A stretch of DNA of 64,000 nt from Gammaproteobacteria bacterium (GCA_024640985.1 JAHEDY010000012.1:1-64000); one strand, 5' to 3'. Shown: positions 11,232-22,979, counted from the stretch's first letter. Translations and numbers: made by a program. The notes: generated from the sequence alone by a model not told the origin.

Positions 11232-12631
11232 TGCGCACCTCCAAGGGTTGCAACCAGTTGCGATGGCAACCGACCAATTGACCCTGCGCCCTGAATCAGC
11301 ACCACATCATTGGGCTCAACAAGGGCACCGACTCGCTCAATCACCTGATCAAATTCACCTTCAACGTAGGGTCGGCAATGGCCTAGCCGTCGAATACTCG
11401 CCGCCAAGTCTTTTGACTCAGCGCCAACGATTGGCGTTTCACCTGCTGGATAGACAGGCATCAGTACTAATTCATCAGCTCGATTTAATACCGACACAAA
11501 ATCATCAAATAAATCTTGGGTTCGCGAATACCGATGGGGCTGAAAGACGCTCACAAGACGGCGCCCTGGGTACGCACCGCGAACGGCCTCAAAGGTCACA
11601 TCAAGCTCCTTCGGGTGGTGGCCATAATCATCAATCACAGGGACTTCGACCCCTTGTTTCTGAATATGACCGGCCAGTTGGAATCGCCGACCAACACCCT
11701 GGAATTCTCTCAAAGCCTTCGTCAGGAGAGGGGGTTCCACACCCAGATGATCAGCAAGAGCGATGACTGCCAGCGCGTTTAATACGTTATGTCGACCAGG
11801 CATCGACAGCGTGACACGCAGATCTGTGCTGTTTGGGCTGATCACATCAAAGTGGGTTTGCAGACCGTCCGTGACCAGATTCACCGCTCGATAATCCGCT
11901 TCAGAGTCAATTCCAAACGTAAGAAATTTCCGACCGACTGTTGGCAGTAATTCAGTGACGACGGGATCGTCGGCGTTTGCAATCACGAGTCCATAGAACG
12001 GCAGGTTTTGAAGAAACTGCACAAAGGTTTGCTTCAGTCGTTCAAAGTCACCACCGTAAGTCGACATGTGATCGGCATCGATATTTGTGACGATTGCGAT
12101 CATCGGCTTGAGAACCAAGAAGGACGCATCGCTTTCGTCGGCCTCAGCAACCATATACTGACTAGCACCGAGACTGGCATTGGTATCGGCTTGGTTCAGC
12201 TTGCCACCGATGATGTAAGTCGGATCAAGCCCCCCTTCAGCCAACACAGATGCTGCCAACGAAGTGGTTGTCGTCTTCCCATGGGTCCCTGAGACCGCAA
12301 TGCCGTGCTTAAAGCGCATCAACTCAGCAAGCATTTGCGCCCTTGGAATCACAGGAATTCGAGCATCCAAGGCTGCTGATACCTCTGGATTGGTGCGATC
12401 GATCGCACTGGAGACCACGACGACTTCAGTCCCTTCAATGTTGGACGCTTGATGGCCAATGAAAATACTTGCACCAAGGCGCGTTAGTCGATCCGTGGCG
12501 AGACTCTCTCTTAAATCAGAGCCCGAAATCGAATACCCCTGGTTTAATAGGACTTCTGCAATTCCGCTCATCCCAACACCACCGATCCCGACGAAGTGCA
12601 TGTGCTGGATTTGACCCATCCGATTAACCAT
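11228..12631 (-). CDS. murC: UDP-N-acetylmuramate--L-alanine ligase
   Basis: HFVGIGGVGMSGIAEVL, GTHGKTTTTSL; start trimmed to MVNRMGQIQ (overlaps murG stop). Confidence 0.96.
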   Translation of the reverse strand: MVNRMGQIQHMHFVGIGGVGMSGIAEVLLNQGYSISGSDLRESLATDRLTRLGASIFIGHQASNIEGTEVVVVSSAIDRTNPEVSAALDARIPVIPRAQMLAELMRFKHGIAVSGTHGKTTTTSLAASVLAEGGLDPTYIIGGKLNQADTNASLGASQYMVAEADESDASFLVLKPMIAIVTNIDADHMSTYGGDFERLKQTFVQFLQNLPFYGLVIANADDPVVTELLPTVGRKFLTFGIDSEADYRAVNLVTDGLQTHFDVISPNSTDLRVTLSMPGRHNVLNALAVIALADHLGVEPPLLTKALREFQGVGRRFQLAGHIQKQGVEVPVIDDYGHHPKELDVTFEAVRGAYPGRRLVSVFQPHRYSRTQDLFDDFVSVLNRADELVLMPVYPAGETPIVGAESKDLAASIRRLGHCRPYVEGEFDQVIERVGALVEPNDVVLIQGAGSIGRLPSQLVATLGGAQ

Positions 12632-13691
12632 GAGCAACCTCCAATACGCGATCAGCGACGGTGATTGTGGCTTCTGGTCTCGCGACAGATCGGGCAGCCC
12701 GAGCCATTTGCGTGAGATTTTCTGGAGCTCTGAGGATGTCGGATAGTTTCGCGACAAAGATATCGAGATCTTTTTCCTGAACAATCACTGCTGCTCCGAC
12801 ATTTTGCAGCTGCTGCCCATTCTTGGTCTGATGATCATCGACCGCGGCCGGGAACGGAATCAAGACCGACGGCATCGCTGCACTCGCCAGCTCCGAGACC
12901 GTCAATGCTCCGGCCCTACAGACGACGATGTCAGCCTCGCGATAGGCTTCAGCCATACGACTCACAAACGCCACAACCGTCGCGTCGAGATCTAACGCCT
13001 GATAGCGGTTTTCAACCTGATCCTGGCCTGCGACACCAGTCTGGTGAGTCACCTCAATCCCATAGTGAGCCGCCACCTCTTTGAGTTTTTCAGGTAACTG
13101 CTCATTGAATGCTCTCGCACCCTGCGAGCCACCAATCACCAACACACGAGTGGTTCCTGAGGACTGATGACCCTCAGCAATCCGCTGGCGACCGACCAAA
13201 TCAATTTCTGGACGAATCGGATTACCGACGCATTCAGCACCCTCAATCACATCGGGGAATGCGGTCAACACACGTTTGGCGAATTTTGCCAAATAACGAT
13301 TGGTCATTCCGGCGACCGCATTCTGCTCATGAACCACAACAGGGACCTTCATTAAACGCGCGGCGATGCCACCGGGTCCGGCAGGATAGCCACCAAAGCC
13401 AACACACACTGAAGGTTTTAGTCGCATCATCAACAACAGCGCTTGAATGATCGAGATGCCTAACCGGATCGGTCCAGTGATTCTCTGCAAGCCATGCTTA
13501 CCGCGAAGACCTCTCACGGCCAGATAATGCAAAGGAATCCCTTGTTCAGGCACGAGTCGACCTTCAAGTCCGTGTTTCGAACCCATCCAGTGCACAACTT
13601 CGCCCCGCTTAATCAGCTCTTCAGCGACAGCAAGCCCAGGGAAAATATGTCCACCAGTACCGCCGGCCATAATACAAATTGGCTGTTTCAT
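12624..13691 (-). CDS. murG: UDP-GlcNAc:undecaprenyl-PP-MurNAc-pentapeptide transferase
   Basis: ICIMAGGTGGHIFPGLAVA, VIGGSQGARAFNEQ. Confidence 0.97.
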   Translation of the reverse strand: MKQPICIMAGGTGGHIFPGLAVAEELIKRGEVVHWMGSKHGLEGRLVPEQGIPLHYLAVRGLRGKHGLQRITGPIRLGISIIQALLLMMRLKPSVCVGFGGYPAGPGGIAARLMKVPVVVHEQNAVAGMTNRYLAKFAKRVLTAFPDVIEGAECVGNPIRPEIDLVGRQRIAEGHQSSGTTRVLVIGGSQGARAFNEQLPEKLKEVAAHYGIEVTHQTGVAGQDQVENRYQALDLDATVVAFVSRMAEAYREADIVVCRAGALTVSELASAAMPSVLIPFPAAVDDHQTKNGQQLQNVGAAVIVQEKDLDIFVAKLSDILRAPENLTQMARAARSVARPEATITVADRVLEVAHG

Positions 13692-14833
13692 GATCGGCCT
13701 CCCTGAAGATTGTCGGCGCTGATTCGCGCAATGACGCCAAGACTGACAGCGGTCATCACCAATGAACTTCCGCCATAACTTAAGAGCGGCAGGGTTAAAC
13801 CAGTGGTTGGCGCAAGTCCGATGTTGACGGCGAGATTGATGAGGATCTGCAATGCGATCAAAAGCACCAGGCCATAGGTGAGGTAGGCCGCAAACGGGCG
13901 TCCTCCAAGCTCAGCGCGTCTCCCGATCAATAAGCCTCGCCAGACCATGTAGGTCATAACGGATACTGTGAATAAGGCGCCAATCAGACCAAGCTCTTCG
14001 GCAAGGATGGCAAACACAAAATCGGTGTGGGCTTCAGGTAGGTAAAACAGTTTCTGAACGGAGTTGCCAAGACCCATTCCGAACAAACCTCCCCGGCCAA
14101 AAGCAAGTAATGCCTGGGTGATTTGATACCCCGCGCCATAACGATCAGCCCAAGGGTTAAAAATGGTTTCAATGCGCTCAAATCGGTAAGGCTCAATGAT
14201 GGCAAGCACAATGAGACCGGAAACCAAGGCTGAGCCAAAAACGATGTATTGCGTGAAAGGAGCGCCAGCAAGCAACAAGACACCCATCACCGCACAACTC
14301 AAAACCAACAATGTGCCGTAATCAGGCTCCATCAACAGCAGCACGGCGATCAACCCAACCACAGCCATGGGTTTGACAAATCCACTGAAGTTTTTCCGGA
14401 CTTCCTCCAATCGACGAACGAGATAGGAGGCCAGAAACAGCATCATTGTAAATTTGGCGATTTCAGATGGTTGAAGGTTGAAAAAACCAAGGCTCAGCCA
14501 TCGTGTCGCACCTTTGACCGTTAAACCGATCCCTGGAATCAGAATGATTCCGAGTAAGACAATCGATGCGAACAGGAAATAGGTGGCGTAGTTGTACCAC
14601 CAGCGCGTTGGAATTAGATAGGCGACGATCCCCGCAATCGAGGCAATCAGTAAGAAAACCGCATGTTTAACAGCGAAGCTGAGGGGTTGGCCGAATCGGT
14701 CAGAAGCCACTTCAATCGAGCTTGATGCCACCAGCAGAAAGCCAAGGCAAGCCAAAGTGCAGGCCGCTAGGACAAAGTGGACATCGGGCAAGCCGAGCGG
14801 GATAAAGTCCGTGCGGCGAATCTCAAACTTCAC
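13688..14833 (-). CDS. ftsW: SEDS family peptidoglycan polymerase FtsW
   Basis: Multi-TM SEDS protein, PTTGLTLPLLSYGGSSL; proposed GTG start at 14833 behind GGAGG. Confidence 0.95.
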   Translation of the reverse strand: MKFEIRRTDFIPLGLPDVHFVLAACTLACLGFLLVASSSIEVASDRFGQPLSFAVKHAVFLLIASIAGIVAYLIPTRWWYNYATYFLFASIVLLGIILIPGIGLTVKGATRWLSLGFFNLQPSEIAKFTMMLFLASYLVRRLEEVRKNFSGFVKPMAVVGLIAVLLLMEPDYGTLLVLSCAVMGVLLLAGAPFTQYIVFGSALVSGLIVLAIIEPYRFERIETIFNPWADRYGAGYQITQALLAFGRGGLFGMGLGNSVQKLFYLPEAHTDFVFAILAEELGLIGALFTVSVMTYMVWRGLLIGRRAELGGRPFAAYLTYGLVLLIALQILINLAVNIGLAPTTGLTLPLLSYGGSSLVMTAVSLGVIARISADNLQGGRS

Positions 14834-16166
14834 GATGCGCCTCCACAAGCTGGATAAAATGATCGCCACGCTTTTGGTAGTTATCGAATTGATCGAAACT
14901 GGCACAGGCGGGACTGAATAAAATCACGTCGCCAGCAGATGCCCGGCAGAAGGCTTCTTCAAACGCTTCGTCTAAGGTATCAACCATGGTTGCCTGATCG
15001 CCAAGAGTAACCTGAAGGCGATTGCGATCGCGCCCATAGACATAGACGTGATCGCAATGTTGTTTAACCGTTTGCGCCCATTGGGTGAGATCTGCGCCCT
15101 TACTTTCTCCGCCAGCAAGTAATAACAAACGACCTGTCGTCACCACACTCCGGACCGCGGTCTCAGAAGCGCCAACGTTGGTCCCTTTGGAGTCATTGAT
15201 GCACCGAATGCCCCGGACAGGCGGAAGCTCGACCATCCGATGAGGCAATCCTTGAAAGGATTTCGCGGCCGTGATCATGGTCGATTTCTCAACACCCAAG
15301 AGATGACAAAGTCCAAATGCGGCCATGGCATTTTGGATCATGTGCCGTCCCGCCATCGGCAGATCAGCGACTGGCATCCAAGGCTCAGAACCCAGACAAA
15401 TCCAGTCCACACCCTCAACAACCATGATCCCGAACCGATGAAAGTCCGGATGTTGGAGGGCGAATTTAATGGTCGGTGTTTGGTCAGGAACCAAGGGTTG
15501 CGACAGTGGATCTTCGCCATTCACAACGATCGCACCCACACCTTCAAAGATCCGGTGTTTGGCCTGGTGGTAAGCGATCATTGAACCATGCCAGTCCAAA
15601 TGATCTGGACTCATATTCAGACAGGTCGCGACCGTCGCCTTCAACTGTCGAGTTCGTTCTAACTGAAAACTCGATAGCTCAAGCACAGCAATCGAGCTGT
15701 CAGTGCGATCCGCCAATAGATCGAGCGCCTGCGGACCAAGATTTCCACCGACTAACACATCTTGGCCATCGGCTTTTAAGATCTCGGCGACCAGCGAAGT
15801 CACAGTGGATTTCGCATTCGATCCAGTAATCGCGACCAATCGCTGATGATCAGGCCACGCGCGTCGAAAGACCTGGATGTCGCTAATCAACGGTGAGGTT
15901 GTTGCATGTAAACCTTCGGTATCCGGTGCAATCCCCGGACTGACAACAATTTCTTCAAACCGGTCCAGATAGTCGACTTTCAGCGGACCAAAATAGGTGG
16001 CGACTCCGGGAAAAGCGTCCTCAAAGGCCGTTTTGATCGCGTCAGATTGCCGGGTATCGGCCACTTCGAACTGAATTCCCAGATCTTGAAAATGACGCGC
16101 AACAGCGTGTCCGGTCGGACCGGCACCCAGAATTAGGCGTTTGCTGCTGGCAATCAGGGACATCAA
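14823..16166 (-). CDS. murD: UDP-N-acetylmuramoylalanine--D-glutamate ligase
   Basis: ITGSNAKSTVTSLVAEIL, LNMSPDHLDWHG. Confidence 0.95.
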   Translation of the reverse strand: MMSLIASSKRLILGAGPTGHAVARHFQDLGIQFEVADTRQSDAIKTAFEDAFPGVATYFGPLKVDYLDRFEEIVVSPGIAPDTEGLHATTSPLISDIQVFRRAWPDHQRLVAITGSNAKSTVTSLVAEILKADGQDVLVGGNLGPQALDLLADRTDSSIAVLELSSFQLERTRQLKATVATCLNMSPDHLDWHGSMIAYHQAKHRIFEGVGAIVVNGEDPLSQPLVPDQTPTIKFALQHPDFHRFGIMVVEGVDWICLGSEPWMPVADLPMAGRHMIQNAMAAFGLCHLLGVEKSTMITAAKSFQGLPHRMVELPPVRGIRCINDSKGTNVGASETAVRSVVTTGRLLLLAGGESKGADLTQWAQTVKQHCDHVYVYGRDRNRLQVTLGDQATMVDTLDEAFEEAFCRASAGDVILFSPACASFDQFDNYQKRGDHFIQLVEAHREV

Positions 16167-17273
16167 TTACCTCAACTTCAAGGTCGCAAGACCCACCAAA
16201 ACCAACATCACCGAAATAATCCAAAAACGAACAATGACGCGTGGCTCAGGCCAGCCCTTCAGTTCAAAATGATGGTGAATCGGAGCCATTCGGAAGAGAC
16301 GTTTTCCGGTCAATCGAAAACTGGCAACCTGCAACATCACAGAGACCGTTTCCAACACAAAAATGCCGCCCATAATGAATAGCACCAATTCCTGCCGAAC
16401 CATCACCGCGACGACGCCCAGTGCCGCACCAAGCGATAGCGCACCCACATCACCCATGAAAACCTGTGCTGGATAGGTGTTGAACCACAAAAAGCCAAGG
16501 CCGGCTCCAACCATGGCCCCTAAAAACACAACCAACTCTCCGGTGCCTGGAATATATGGAATGAACAGATATTGAGAGAAAATGGCGTTGCCGGTGAGAT
16601 AAGCAAACGCGCCAAGTGCCCCAGCAACCAAAACGGTGGGAAGGATTGCCAGTCCATCGAGACCATCGGTGAGATTGACGGCGTTGGATGTCCCAACAAT
16701 CACGAAGTAGGTCAAAATCACATAGCCAAAGCCAAGTGGAATCAACAGATCTTTAAAAAATGGCACCAACAGTGTGGTTTCAGCCGGCGTCTTAGCAATC
16801 TGATACAACACCAAAGCCGCCACCAGACCGACCGCCGACTGTCCCAGATATTTGGCCTTGGCAGACAACCCTTTCGAGTTTTTCAACACCACTTTCTTCC
16901 AATCATCGATCCAACCGATGACTCCAAAGCCCAACATCACCAAAAGCGCGATCCAGACGTAGACATTTGTAAGATCCGCCCACAACAAAGTCGATGCCGT
17001 AATGCAGACCAAGATGAGCACCCCACCCATAGTCGGCGTACCCTGCTTGGAAAAGTGGGATTCAGGTCCGTCACGGCGGACTGACTGTCCAATTTGACGC
17101 GTTTCAAGCGATCGAATCACCCATGGGCCTACAAACAAGGCTGTAATCAAAGCGGTCAATACACCCAAGATGGATCGAAGTGTTAAGTACTGGAATACCG
17201 AAAATCCGGGTTCAAAAGTACTGAGATAATCAGCCAGCCATAGCAACACAGCTATTGCCCTCCCTGTTGGCAT
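16167..17273 (-). CDS. mraY: Phospho-N-acetylmuramoyl-pentapeptide transferase
   Basis: [43 protein letters not shown]. Confidence 0.98.
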   Translation of the reverse strand: MPTGRAIAVLLWLADYLSTFEPGFSVFQYLTLRSILGVLTALITALFVGPWVIRSLETRQIGQSVRRDGPESHFSKQGTPTMGGVLILVCITASTLLWADLTNVYVWIALLVMLGFGVIGWIDDWKKVVLKNSKGLSAKAKYLGQSAVGLVAALVLYQIAKTPAETTLLVPFFKDLLIPLGFGYVILTYFVIVGTSNAVNLTDGLDGLAILPTVLVAGALGAFAYLTGNAIFSQYLFIPYIPGTGELVVFLGAMVGAGLGFLWFNTYPAQVFMGDVGALSLGAALGVVAVMVRQELVLFIMGGIFVLETVSVMLQVASFRLTGKRLFRMAPIHHHFELKGWPEPRVIVRFWIISVMLVLVGLATLKLR

Positions 17274-18595
17274 TGAAGCGCATCAACCACACGATTCATT
17301 TGTGCTGATCGAGATCCTTTAATCAGCATGGCATCCGTGTGAGCGACCATCTGTGAGAGGTGCGATACCGTCTCCTCGATCGTTTCGGCGTAGAAACTTC
17401 CCGCCCCGAATCCTTCAGCAATCGGAGCAGCCGTTCCAGTGGCGACGAGCTGATCAATCCCCTGAGACTTGGCGTAAGCGCCGAGTACTTTCATTTCCAA
17501 AGAAGCAGCATCACCGAGTTCACTCAAGCCACCCATCACCAAAATTCGATGGCCGGACCGATGAGCGAGCCAATCGATCGCTGCCCGGACGGCTTGAGGA
17601 CTGGCGTTGTAGGTGTCGTCAACCAGTAAGCAACGCTCTAATTGAATGGGCGTCATCCGCCCAGGCTCAATCAGGGCGGACTCAAGGCCACCGTGGATAT
17701 CCTCGTCGGTGGCGCCAGCAGCCAATGCCATCGCCGCCGCTGCGGCTGCGTTTTCCATAAAGTGCTGTCCAAGTGTCGGCAAACGCACAGTCATCGCAAG
17801 ATCCTGAGCGTCGAGACGGACGTCCTGTTGCGACATCGGCGTCCAACGGACATCTGCCGTCTGCCGACCGAAGGTGATGACATGCCGGTGACCGGCGCGC
17901 ACGCTCCATTGTTCCAACGCAGGCTCATCAGCGTTGAGAATGACCGTGCCATCCGGATCGGTGTGATCAATAATTTCACCCTTGCCTTGAATCACTCCTG
18001 CAATCGAGCCAAACCCTTCCAGATGAGCTGCCCGAGCATTCAGCAAGGCCGAAATATGTGGCCGAGTAATCGACGCCAAGTCGGCAATATCGCCAACTGC
18101 CGACGCGCCGAGTTCGAATAATGCGAACGGATGATGAGGACGCAGCCTAGCCATGGTTAGGGGAACACCTAAGTGGTTATTCAAATTTCCTTGGGTGACC
18201 AGAACCTCGTTGTGATTCAGCCGTCGCGCCATCGACAGAAGGATCGACGCCAAAAATCCCCGCGTGCTTGTTTTCCCCTGACTTCCAGTGAGCGCAAGCA
18301 CAGTACCCGCGTACGACGCGCGAATTGAACGCGCCAAAGCAGTCAATGCAACTTGCGTGTCGGTAACGCAGATCGAAGGAATAACCGAAGTCGGATGTGA
18401 CACCAGTGCCGCAGATGCGCCACTTCGGGCCGCATCATCGATGAAGGCATGGCCATCACGTTCAGCGATCAACGCCACGAATAGATCACCGTCTTTCGCT
18501 TGACGACTGTCAATGGCGAGTCCTGAGATGAGTGCATCGCCCATGACCTTGGCATTGAGATCACTTGCCATATCCACCAGAGATCTAGGAAGCAT
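17252..18595 (-). CDS. murF: UDP-MurNAc-tripeptide--D-Ala-D-Ala ligase
   Basis: [38 protein letters not shown]. Confidence 0.95.
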   Translation of the reverse strand: MLPRSLVDMASDLNAKVMGDALISGLAIDSRQAKDGDLFVALIAERDGHAFIDDAARSGASAALVSHPTSVIPSICVTDTQVALTALARSIRASYAGTVLALTGSQGKTSTRGFLASILLSMARRLNHNEVLVTQGNLNNHLGVPLTMARLRPHHPFALFELGASAVGDIADLASITRPHISALLNARAAHLEGFGSIAGVIQGKGEIIDHTDPDGTVILNADEPALEQWSVRAGHRHVITFGRQTADVRWTPMSQQDVRLDAQDLAMTVRLPTLGQHFMENAAAAAAMALAAGATDEDIHGGLESALIEPGRMTPIQLERCLLVDDTYNASPQAVRAAIDWLAHRSGHRILVMGGLSELGDAASLEMKVLGAYAKSQGIDQLVATGTAAPIAEGFGAGSFYAETIEETVSHLSQMVAHTDAMLIKGSRSAQMNRVVDALQCQQGGQ

Positions 18596-20066
18596 GTTGC
18601 ACCTCCTGATCCATCAGGCCAAATAATCGAGCAACTTCCACGCGGTCAGAAAACGGCAATATTGTTTGACCAATCACTTGAGAGCTTTCATGCCCCTTGC
18701 CAGCAATGAAGACGTAATCATTTGGCGAGGCGTTCTCGACGGCGAATCGAATCGCCAACGAGCGATCAATTTCCTCGAGCATCGGTGGCTTCGTCATACC
18801 TGCGCGAATCGCATTGAGAATGGTCTGAGGCGGCTCTGAACGAGGGTTATCAGAAGTGAGCACAACACAGTCAGAGAGCTCAGAAGCAATCCTACCCATC
18901 AGTGGGCGCTTTCCTGTGTCGCGATCACCACCGCAACCGAAAACTGACCAAAGCTGACCCTGACAATGCTTGCGACAAGTGATCAAAGCCCGCTTCAGGG
19001 CGTCTGGTGTGTGCGCATAATCAACAACCACAGTCGCTGATCCCGGAGATTGAAAACATTCCATGCGTCCCGGCGCTGTCTGAAGGTGAGACGTCGCAGA
19101 CAACACTTGCTCGGCTTTTGCGGGCTCGATCGCGGTCATGGCCGCCACAGCCGCAAGGGCGTTCTCAACATTAAAGTCCCCGAGTAATCGCAGCTTCAGT
19201 TGACGCAACGCACCGTGAACTGACACATCAATCAATGACCCGTCGCTTGTCGCCTCAACTGCCTTGATACTGAAATCAGCCGAAGATGATGTTCCGTAAG
19301 TGACAAGATGTGAGCTTGCCAATCGTTTCATCAAACCCTGACAAAACGCGTCATCTGCGTTGAGGACCGAAGCTTTCAGATCAAAATCTTCAAACAATCT
19401 GGCCTTAGCCTGACCGTAGGATTCCATGTCCTCGTGATAATCCAGATGATCTCTGGATAGATTGGTCATGACGGCAACATCAAACGGAATTCCATCGACA
19501 CGATGCTGATCCAACGCATGGGACGAGACTTCCATGGCAACCAAGTCGACTTCACGATCCCGTAATTCGGAAAAAATCTTCGCCAAAGTGATGGCGTCTG
19601 GCGTCGTGCGATCGGAATCCACCAACTTATCCGGTCCGATCGAGATGCCAAGCGTACCAATCCGAGCCGCCTTCAATCCCAATGCGTCAGCCAATTGCGC
19701 AATCAGATGAACCGTTGTGGTTTTGCCATTGGTGCCTGTGACACCAATCACCCGCATCGCTTGGCATGGATGGTCGTAAAACGCGTGTGCCAATGGCCCG
19801 ATCTGCGCCTGAAGACCAGCAACATGCAGCGCTGGCACGTGCCTTGGAACATCTCCACCCCACGCGTCATAAAGAATAGCAGCAGCACCATTGGCAATCG
19901 CGTGATCGACAAAGGCCATGCCATGAGTCTCCGATCCCTGAATAGCGATAAACAGCGAGCCTTCAGTGACTTGCCTTGAATCGAGCGTCATGTCTCGAAT
20001 ATCGACACCTGAGGCACGATCAAAATACAATCCGATTTGCGAAAGTAGCTGATCCAAGCGCATCAA
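18585..20066 (-). CDS. murE: UDP-MurNAc-L-Ala-D-Glu--2,6-diaminopimelate ligase
   Basis: VTGTNGKTTTVHLIAQ, TSDNPRSEPP (DNPR meso-DAP motif). Confidence 0.96.
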   Translation of the reverse strand: MMRLDQLLSQIGLYFDRASGVDIRDMTLDSRQVTEGSLFIAIQGSETHGMAFVDHAIANGAAAILYDAWGGDVPRHVPALHVAGLQAQIGPLAHAFYDHPCQAMRVIGVTGTNGKTTTVHLIAQLADALGLKAARIGTLGISIGPDKLVDSDRTTPDAITLAKIFSELRDREVDLVAMEVSSHALDQHRVDGIPFDVAVMTNLSRDHLDYHEDMESYGQAKARLFEDFDLKASVLNADDAFCQGLMKRLASSHLVTYGTSSSADFSIKAVEATSDGSLIDVSVHGALRQLKLRLLGDFNVENALAAVAAMTAIEPAKAEQVLSATSHLQTAPGRMECFQSPGSATVVVDYAHTPDALKRALITCRKHCQGQLWSVFGCGGDRDTGKRPLMGRIASELSDCVVLTSDNPRSEPPQTILNAIRAGMTKPPMLEEIDRSLAIRFAVENASPNDYVFIAGKGHESSQVIGQTILPFSDRVEVARLFGLMDQEVQHAS

Positions 20067-21757
20067 TTCGCCCTCCCTGCCAGCATCGAACTATCGAGTT
20101 TGTCCGGTGGGATGTCATAGATTCGCATGACATCATCCATGACATCTGCAAACACCGGAGCCGCAACCTGCCCACCGTAATATTGCTGTGAACGCGGATC
20201 ATCCACCGAAATCGCCATCACAAACCTTGGATTCGCAATCGGCGCAAGGCCCACAAAACTGGATATGTACTGTCGACTTGCATAAGACCCGTCGGCGTAT
20301 TTCATCGTGGTCCCGGTTTTACCGCCCACGTGATACATCGGAATCTGCGCACGGCGCGCAGTACCGCCCTCTTCTGTCACCGCCTGCAACATCGGCAATA
20401 CCTGACGCACCGTTTTTTCAGAGAAAATCTGGACTGGCTTGGGCGTCACACCCTCGGCTAACAAGGTCAGTGGCTGTAAGACGCCATGATTTGCAAACAC
20501 GCTATATGCTTGAGCCAATTGGATGGTCGTAATGTTGAGGTTATAGCCATACGACAGCGCAGCCCGATCAAGATCTCGCCAGGTGGCATAGCTCGGTAAA
20601 AAGCCCTCTTCTTCGCCCGGGAAACCGGTGGCTGTCGGCTGACCAAGACCCAAAAGAGCCAACCGATCACGAAGTGCAGACGGCTCCATCATCATCGCAA
20701 TTTTAGTGGTGCCGACATTGGAAGACTTTGCAATCACTGTGGAGACATCAATTTCTCCATAGTTACTGACATCACTAATCACGTGCCCCTGAACTCGCAT
20801 CCGACCGGGCGTGGTCTCGATCAGGGTGCTAGGCTCAACCAATCCAAGATCAATCGCTGTGGCGATAGTGAACGGCTTGATGGGTGACCCCGGTTCCATC
20901 AGGTCAGTGACAGGGCGATTCCGCACACGCTCAGGAGTCCGAGAAGACATATCATTAGGATTAAATGCTGGCTGTGCCGCCAATGCTAAGACCTCACCTG
21001 TCCACGCATCGACTAAGACTGCGCTACCACCGGCAGCTCGAGCTCGAGCCACTGCTTCTTTCAGTGCGCGATAGGTCAGATACTGCAGTCTTAGATCAAT
21101 CGACAAGCGAAGGTCCCGACCTTGCTGCACCTCTTGGCCGGCACTAACGTATCGAACAACATTGGCTCGACGATTTCGCAAGACGTGACGTAATCCATCT
21201 TGACCAGACAACCAAGCATCATACGAAAGCTCGAGGCCTTCTTGGCCTGCGTCTTCAATATCGGTAAATCCGACTAAGTGAGCGGCAACTTCTCCGGCCG
21301 GATAAAATCGACGAAACTGGCGAACAACCTCCACGCCTTCCAAATTCAATGCTTCGATTTGGTTGGCGCGCTCTGGGGTGACATAGCGCGACAGATAAAG
21401 AAACGGTGACGGACTGCGTGCGACTCGGTCTCTCAATTTATCGGCATTCGAATCCATCAGTGGCGCGAGCTTTTCTGGCCAAGAGGAATCAGACAGCTTT
21501 TTTGGACGCACAGCAATCGCTGCAACGGGTGTTGAAATCGCCAGGGGTTGCGCAAAGCGATCGGTAATCATGCCTCGATAAGCGGGAATCTTTTGATAGC
21601 GAATCGTGATTTCATCGCCAATATCTTTCAGATGCTGCGTCTCGAATACATGTAGCCACACCAAGCGACCGCAGACCGTGATCACTAGCAATCCAAGGAC
21701 TGACCCGACGAACCAAAGCCTCCAGCGACTTGATGCCTGACGTTTCTGCGCGCTCAT
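20063..21757 (-). CDS. ftsI: Septal transpeptidase PBP3/FtsI
   Basis: MEPGSPIKPF (SxxK), KSSN, GGKTGTTMK. Confidence 0.96.
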   Translation of the reverse strand: MSAQKRQASSRWRLWFVGSVLGLLVITVCGRLVWLHVFETQHLKDIGDEITIRYQKIPAYRGMITDRFAQPLAISTPVAAIAVRPKKLSDSSWPEKLAPLMDSNADKLRDRVARSPSPFLYLSRYVTPERANQIEALNLEGVEVVRQFRRFYPAGEVAAHLVGFTDIEDAGQEGLELSYDAWLSGQDGLRHVLRNRRANVVRYVSAGQEVQQGRDLRLSIDLRLQYLTYRALKEAVARARAAGGSAVLVDAWTGEVLALAAQPAFNPNDMSSRTPERVRNRPVTDLMEPGSPIKPFTIATAIDLGLVEPSTLIETTPGRMRVQGHVISDVSNYGEIDVSTVIAKSSNVGTTKIAMMMEPSALRDRLALLGLGQPTATGFPGEEEGFLPSYATWRDLDRAALSYGYNLNITTIQLAQAYSVFANHGVLQPLTLLAEGVTPKPVQIFSEKTVRQVLPMLQAVTEEGGTARRAQIPMYHVGGKTGTTMKYADGSYASRQYISSFVGLAPIANPRFVMAISVDDPRSQQYYGGQVAAPVFADVMDDVMRIYDIPPDKLDSSMLAGRAN

Positions 21758-22044
21758 TGCGGACGCTCCAGAAGCATCACGTCATCCATCGGAGGCGCGC
21801 TCAACGACAGACCGGACCGAGCCATGGTATCAATGCGCATATCAGCAGAAACCGCACCACGCTCGAGCATCAAGCGGCCCCACTCAATCGTCAACCGATC
21901 GCGTTCAGCGCGAAGATCTTGGAGTGCTGAGTAAATCTGTCGTGTCTGATACGCAGTTTCAATGACGGTGATCGACGTGACTAAAATTCCGCCAGCGAGA
22001 AGAATCGAGAGCCACAGATCAGATCGATGAAACCACTGCATCAA
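21754..22044 (-). CDS. ftsL: Cell division protein FtsL
   Basis: 96 aa with one N-terminal TM and coiled coil, between rsmH and ftsI. Confidence 0.88.
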   Translation of the reverse strand: MMQWFHRSDLWLSILLAGGILVTSITVIETAYQTRQIYSALQDLRAERDRLTIEWGRLMLERGAVSADMRIDTMARSGLSLSAPPMDDVMLLERPQ

Positions 22045-22967
22045 GCCGCCTCCGTTCGCTCAGCAATCCGAAGCACCGCGCTTCGCGCTCTCGGATTTTT
22101 CGAAAGCTCATCCGGACCTGCTTTGATGGCTTTACCGATCAGTTTTAATTTTGGTTGAGCAACGGTCTCAGGCAATGGCATCCTCGGATCACCCTGAGGG
22201 GGTCGAGACGCATCACGTAACGCGCGTTTCACTAATCGATCTTCCAGTGAATGGAAGGAGATCACCACCAAACGACCACCGACTTCCAAACGATTGACTG
22301 CAGCGCTCAGGCCTTGTTCAACCTCAGACAATTCACCATTGATAAATAGACGAATCGCCTGAAATGCCCGAGTGGCAGGATGCTTATTTGGATCTCGTTT
22401 CGGCTGCGCGTTAGCAATAATGCGGCCGAGTTGGGAGGTGGTCACAATCGGTTCCAGCACGCGCGCTTCGACAATAGCTCGCGCAATCCGCCGAGAAAAC
22501 CGTTCTTCTCCGAACACCCATAGCACATGAGCAATCTCATCTGCTTCGGCACGCGCGATCCAAGCAGCGGCAGATTCACCATGAGTCGGATCCATTCGCA
22601 TATCTAACGGACCGTCGGCCTGAAAACTAAAGCCGCGCGCCGCATCATCCAGCTGCGGAGAAGACACACCCAAATCCATCAAAATCCCATGAACCCGCCC
22701 GATGCCTAATTGATCCAACGCGGATTCGAGCGCGGAAAACGCGGTATGCACGATATGAAAGCGAGGATCAGCGGCACCTAACTCCTCCCCAACGACGACT
22801 GCCGAAGGGTCACGGTCCAGTCCAATCACACGACCAGACTGACCAAGTTCCGCCAACATCGCTTTGGAGTGCCCACCACGACCAAAAGTACAATCCAAAT
22901 AGATCCCATCACCCTGAATACAGAGGGCTGTCAGCGCTTCATGAAGTAGCACCGGTATGTGACTCAT
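22041..22967 (-). CDS. rsmH: 16S rRNA (cytosine1402-N4)-methyltransferase
   Basis: HIPVLLHEALTAL, DCTFGRGGHS, GILMDLGVSSPQLD. Confidence 0.97.
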   Translation of the reverse strand: MSHIPVLLHEALTALCIQGDGIYLDCTFGRGGHSKAMLAELGQSGRVIGLDRDPSAVVVGEELGAADPRFHIVHTAFSALESALDQLGIGRVHGILMDLGVSSPQLDDAARGFSFQADGPLDMRMDPTHGESAAAWIARAEADEIAHVLWVFGEERFSRRIARAIVEARVLEPIVTTSQLGRIIANAQPKRDPNKHPATRAFQAIRLFINGELSEVEQGLSAAVNRLEVGGRLVVISFHSLEDRLVKRALRDASRPPQGDPRMPLPETVAQPKLKLIGKAIKAGPDELSKNPRARSAVLRIAERTEAA

Positions 22968-22979
22968 CGCACCCTCCCT

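Noticed and set aside
10891-11766. 291-aa plus-strand ORF opposite ddl/murC
   Set aside because: Shadow ORF over two strongly conserved minus-strand genes; low-complexity Gln/Arg/Pro composition, no recognisable domain
16572-18121. 170-aa and 159-aa plus-strand ORFs opposite mraY and murF
   Set aside because: Shadow ORFs; no domain signatures or SD sites
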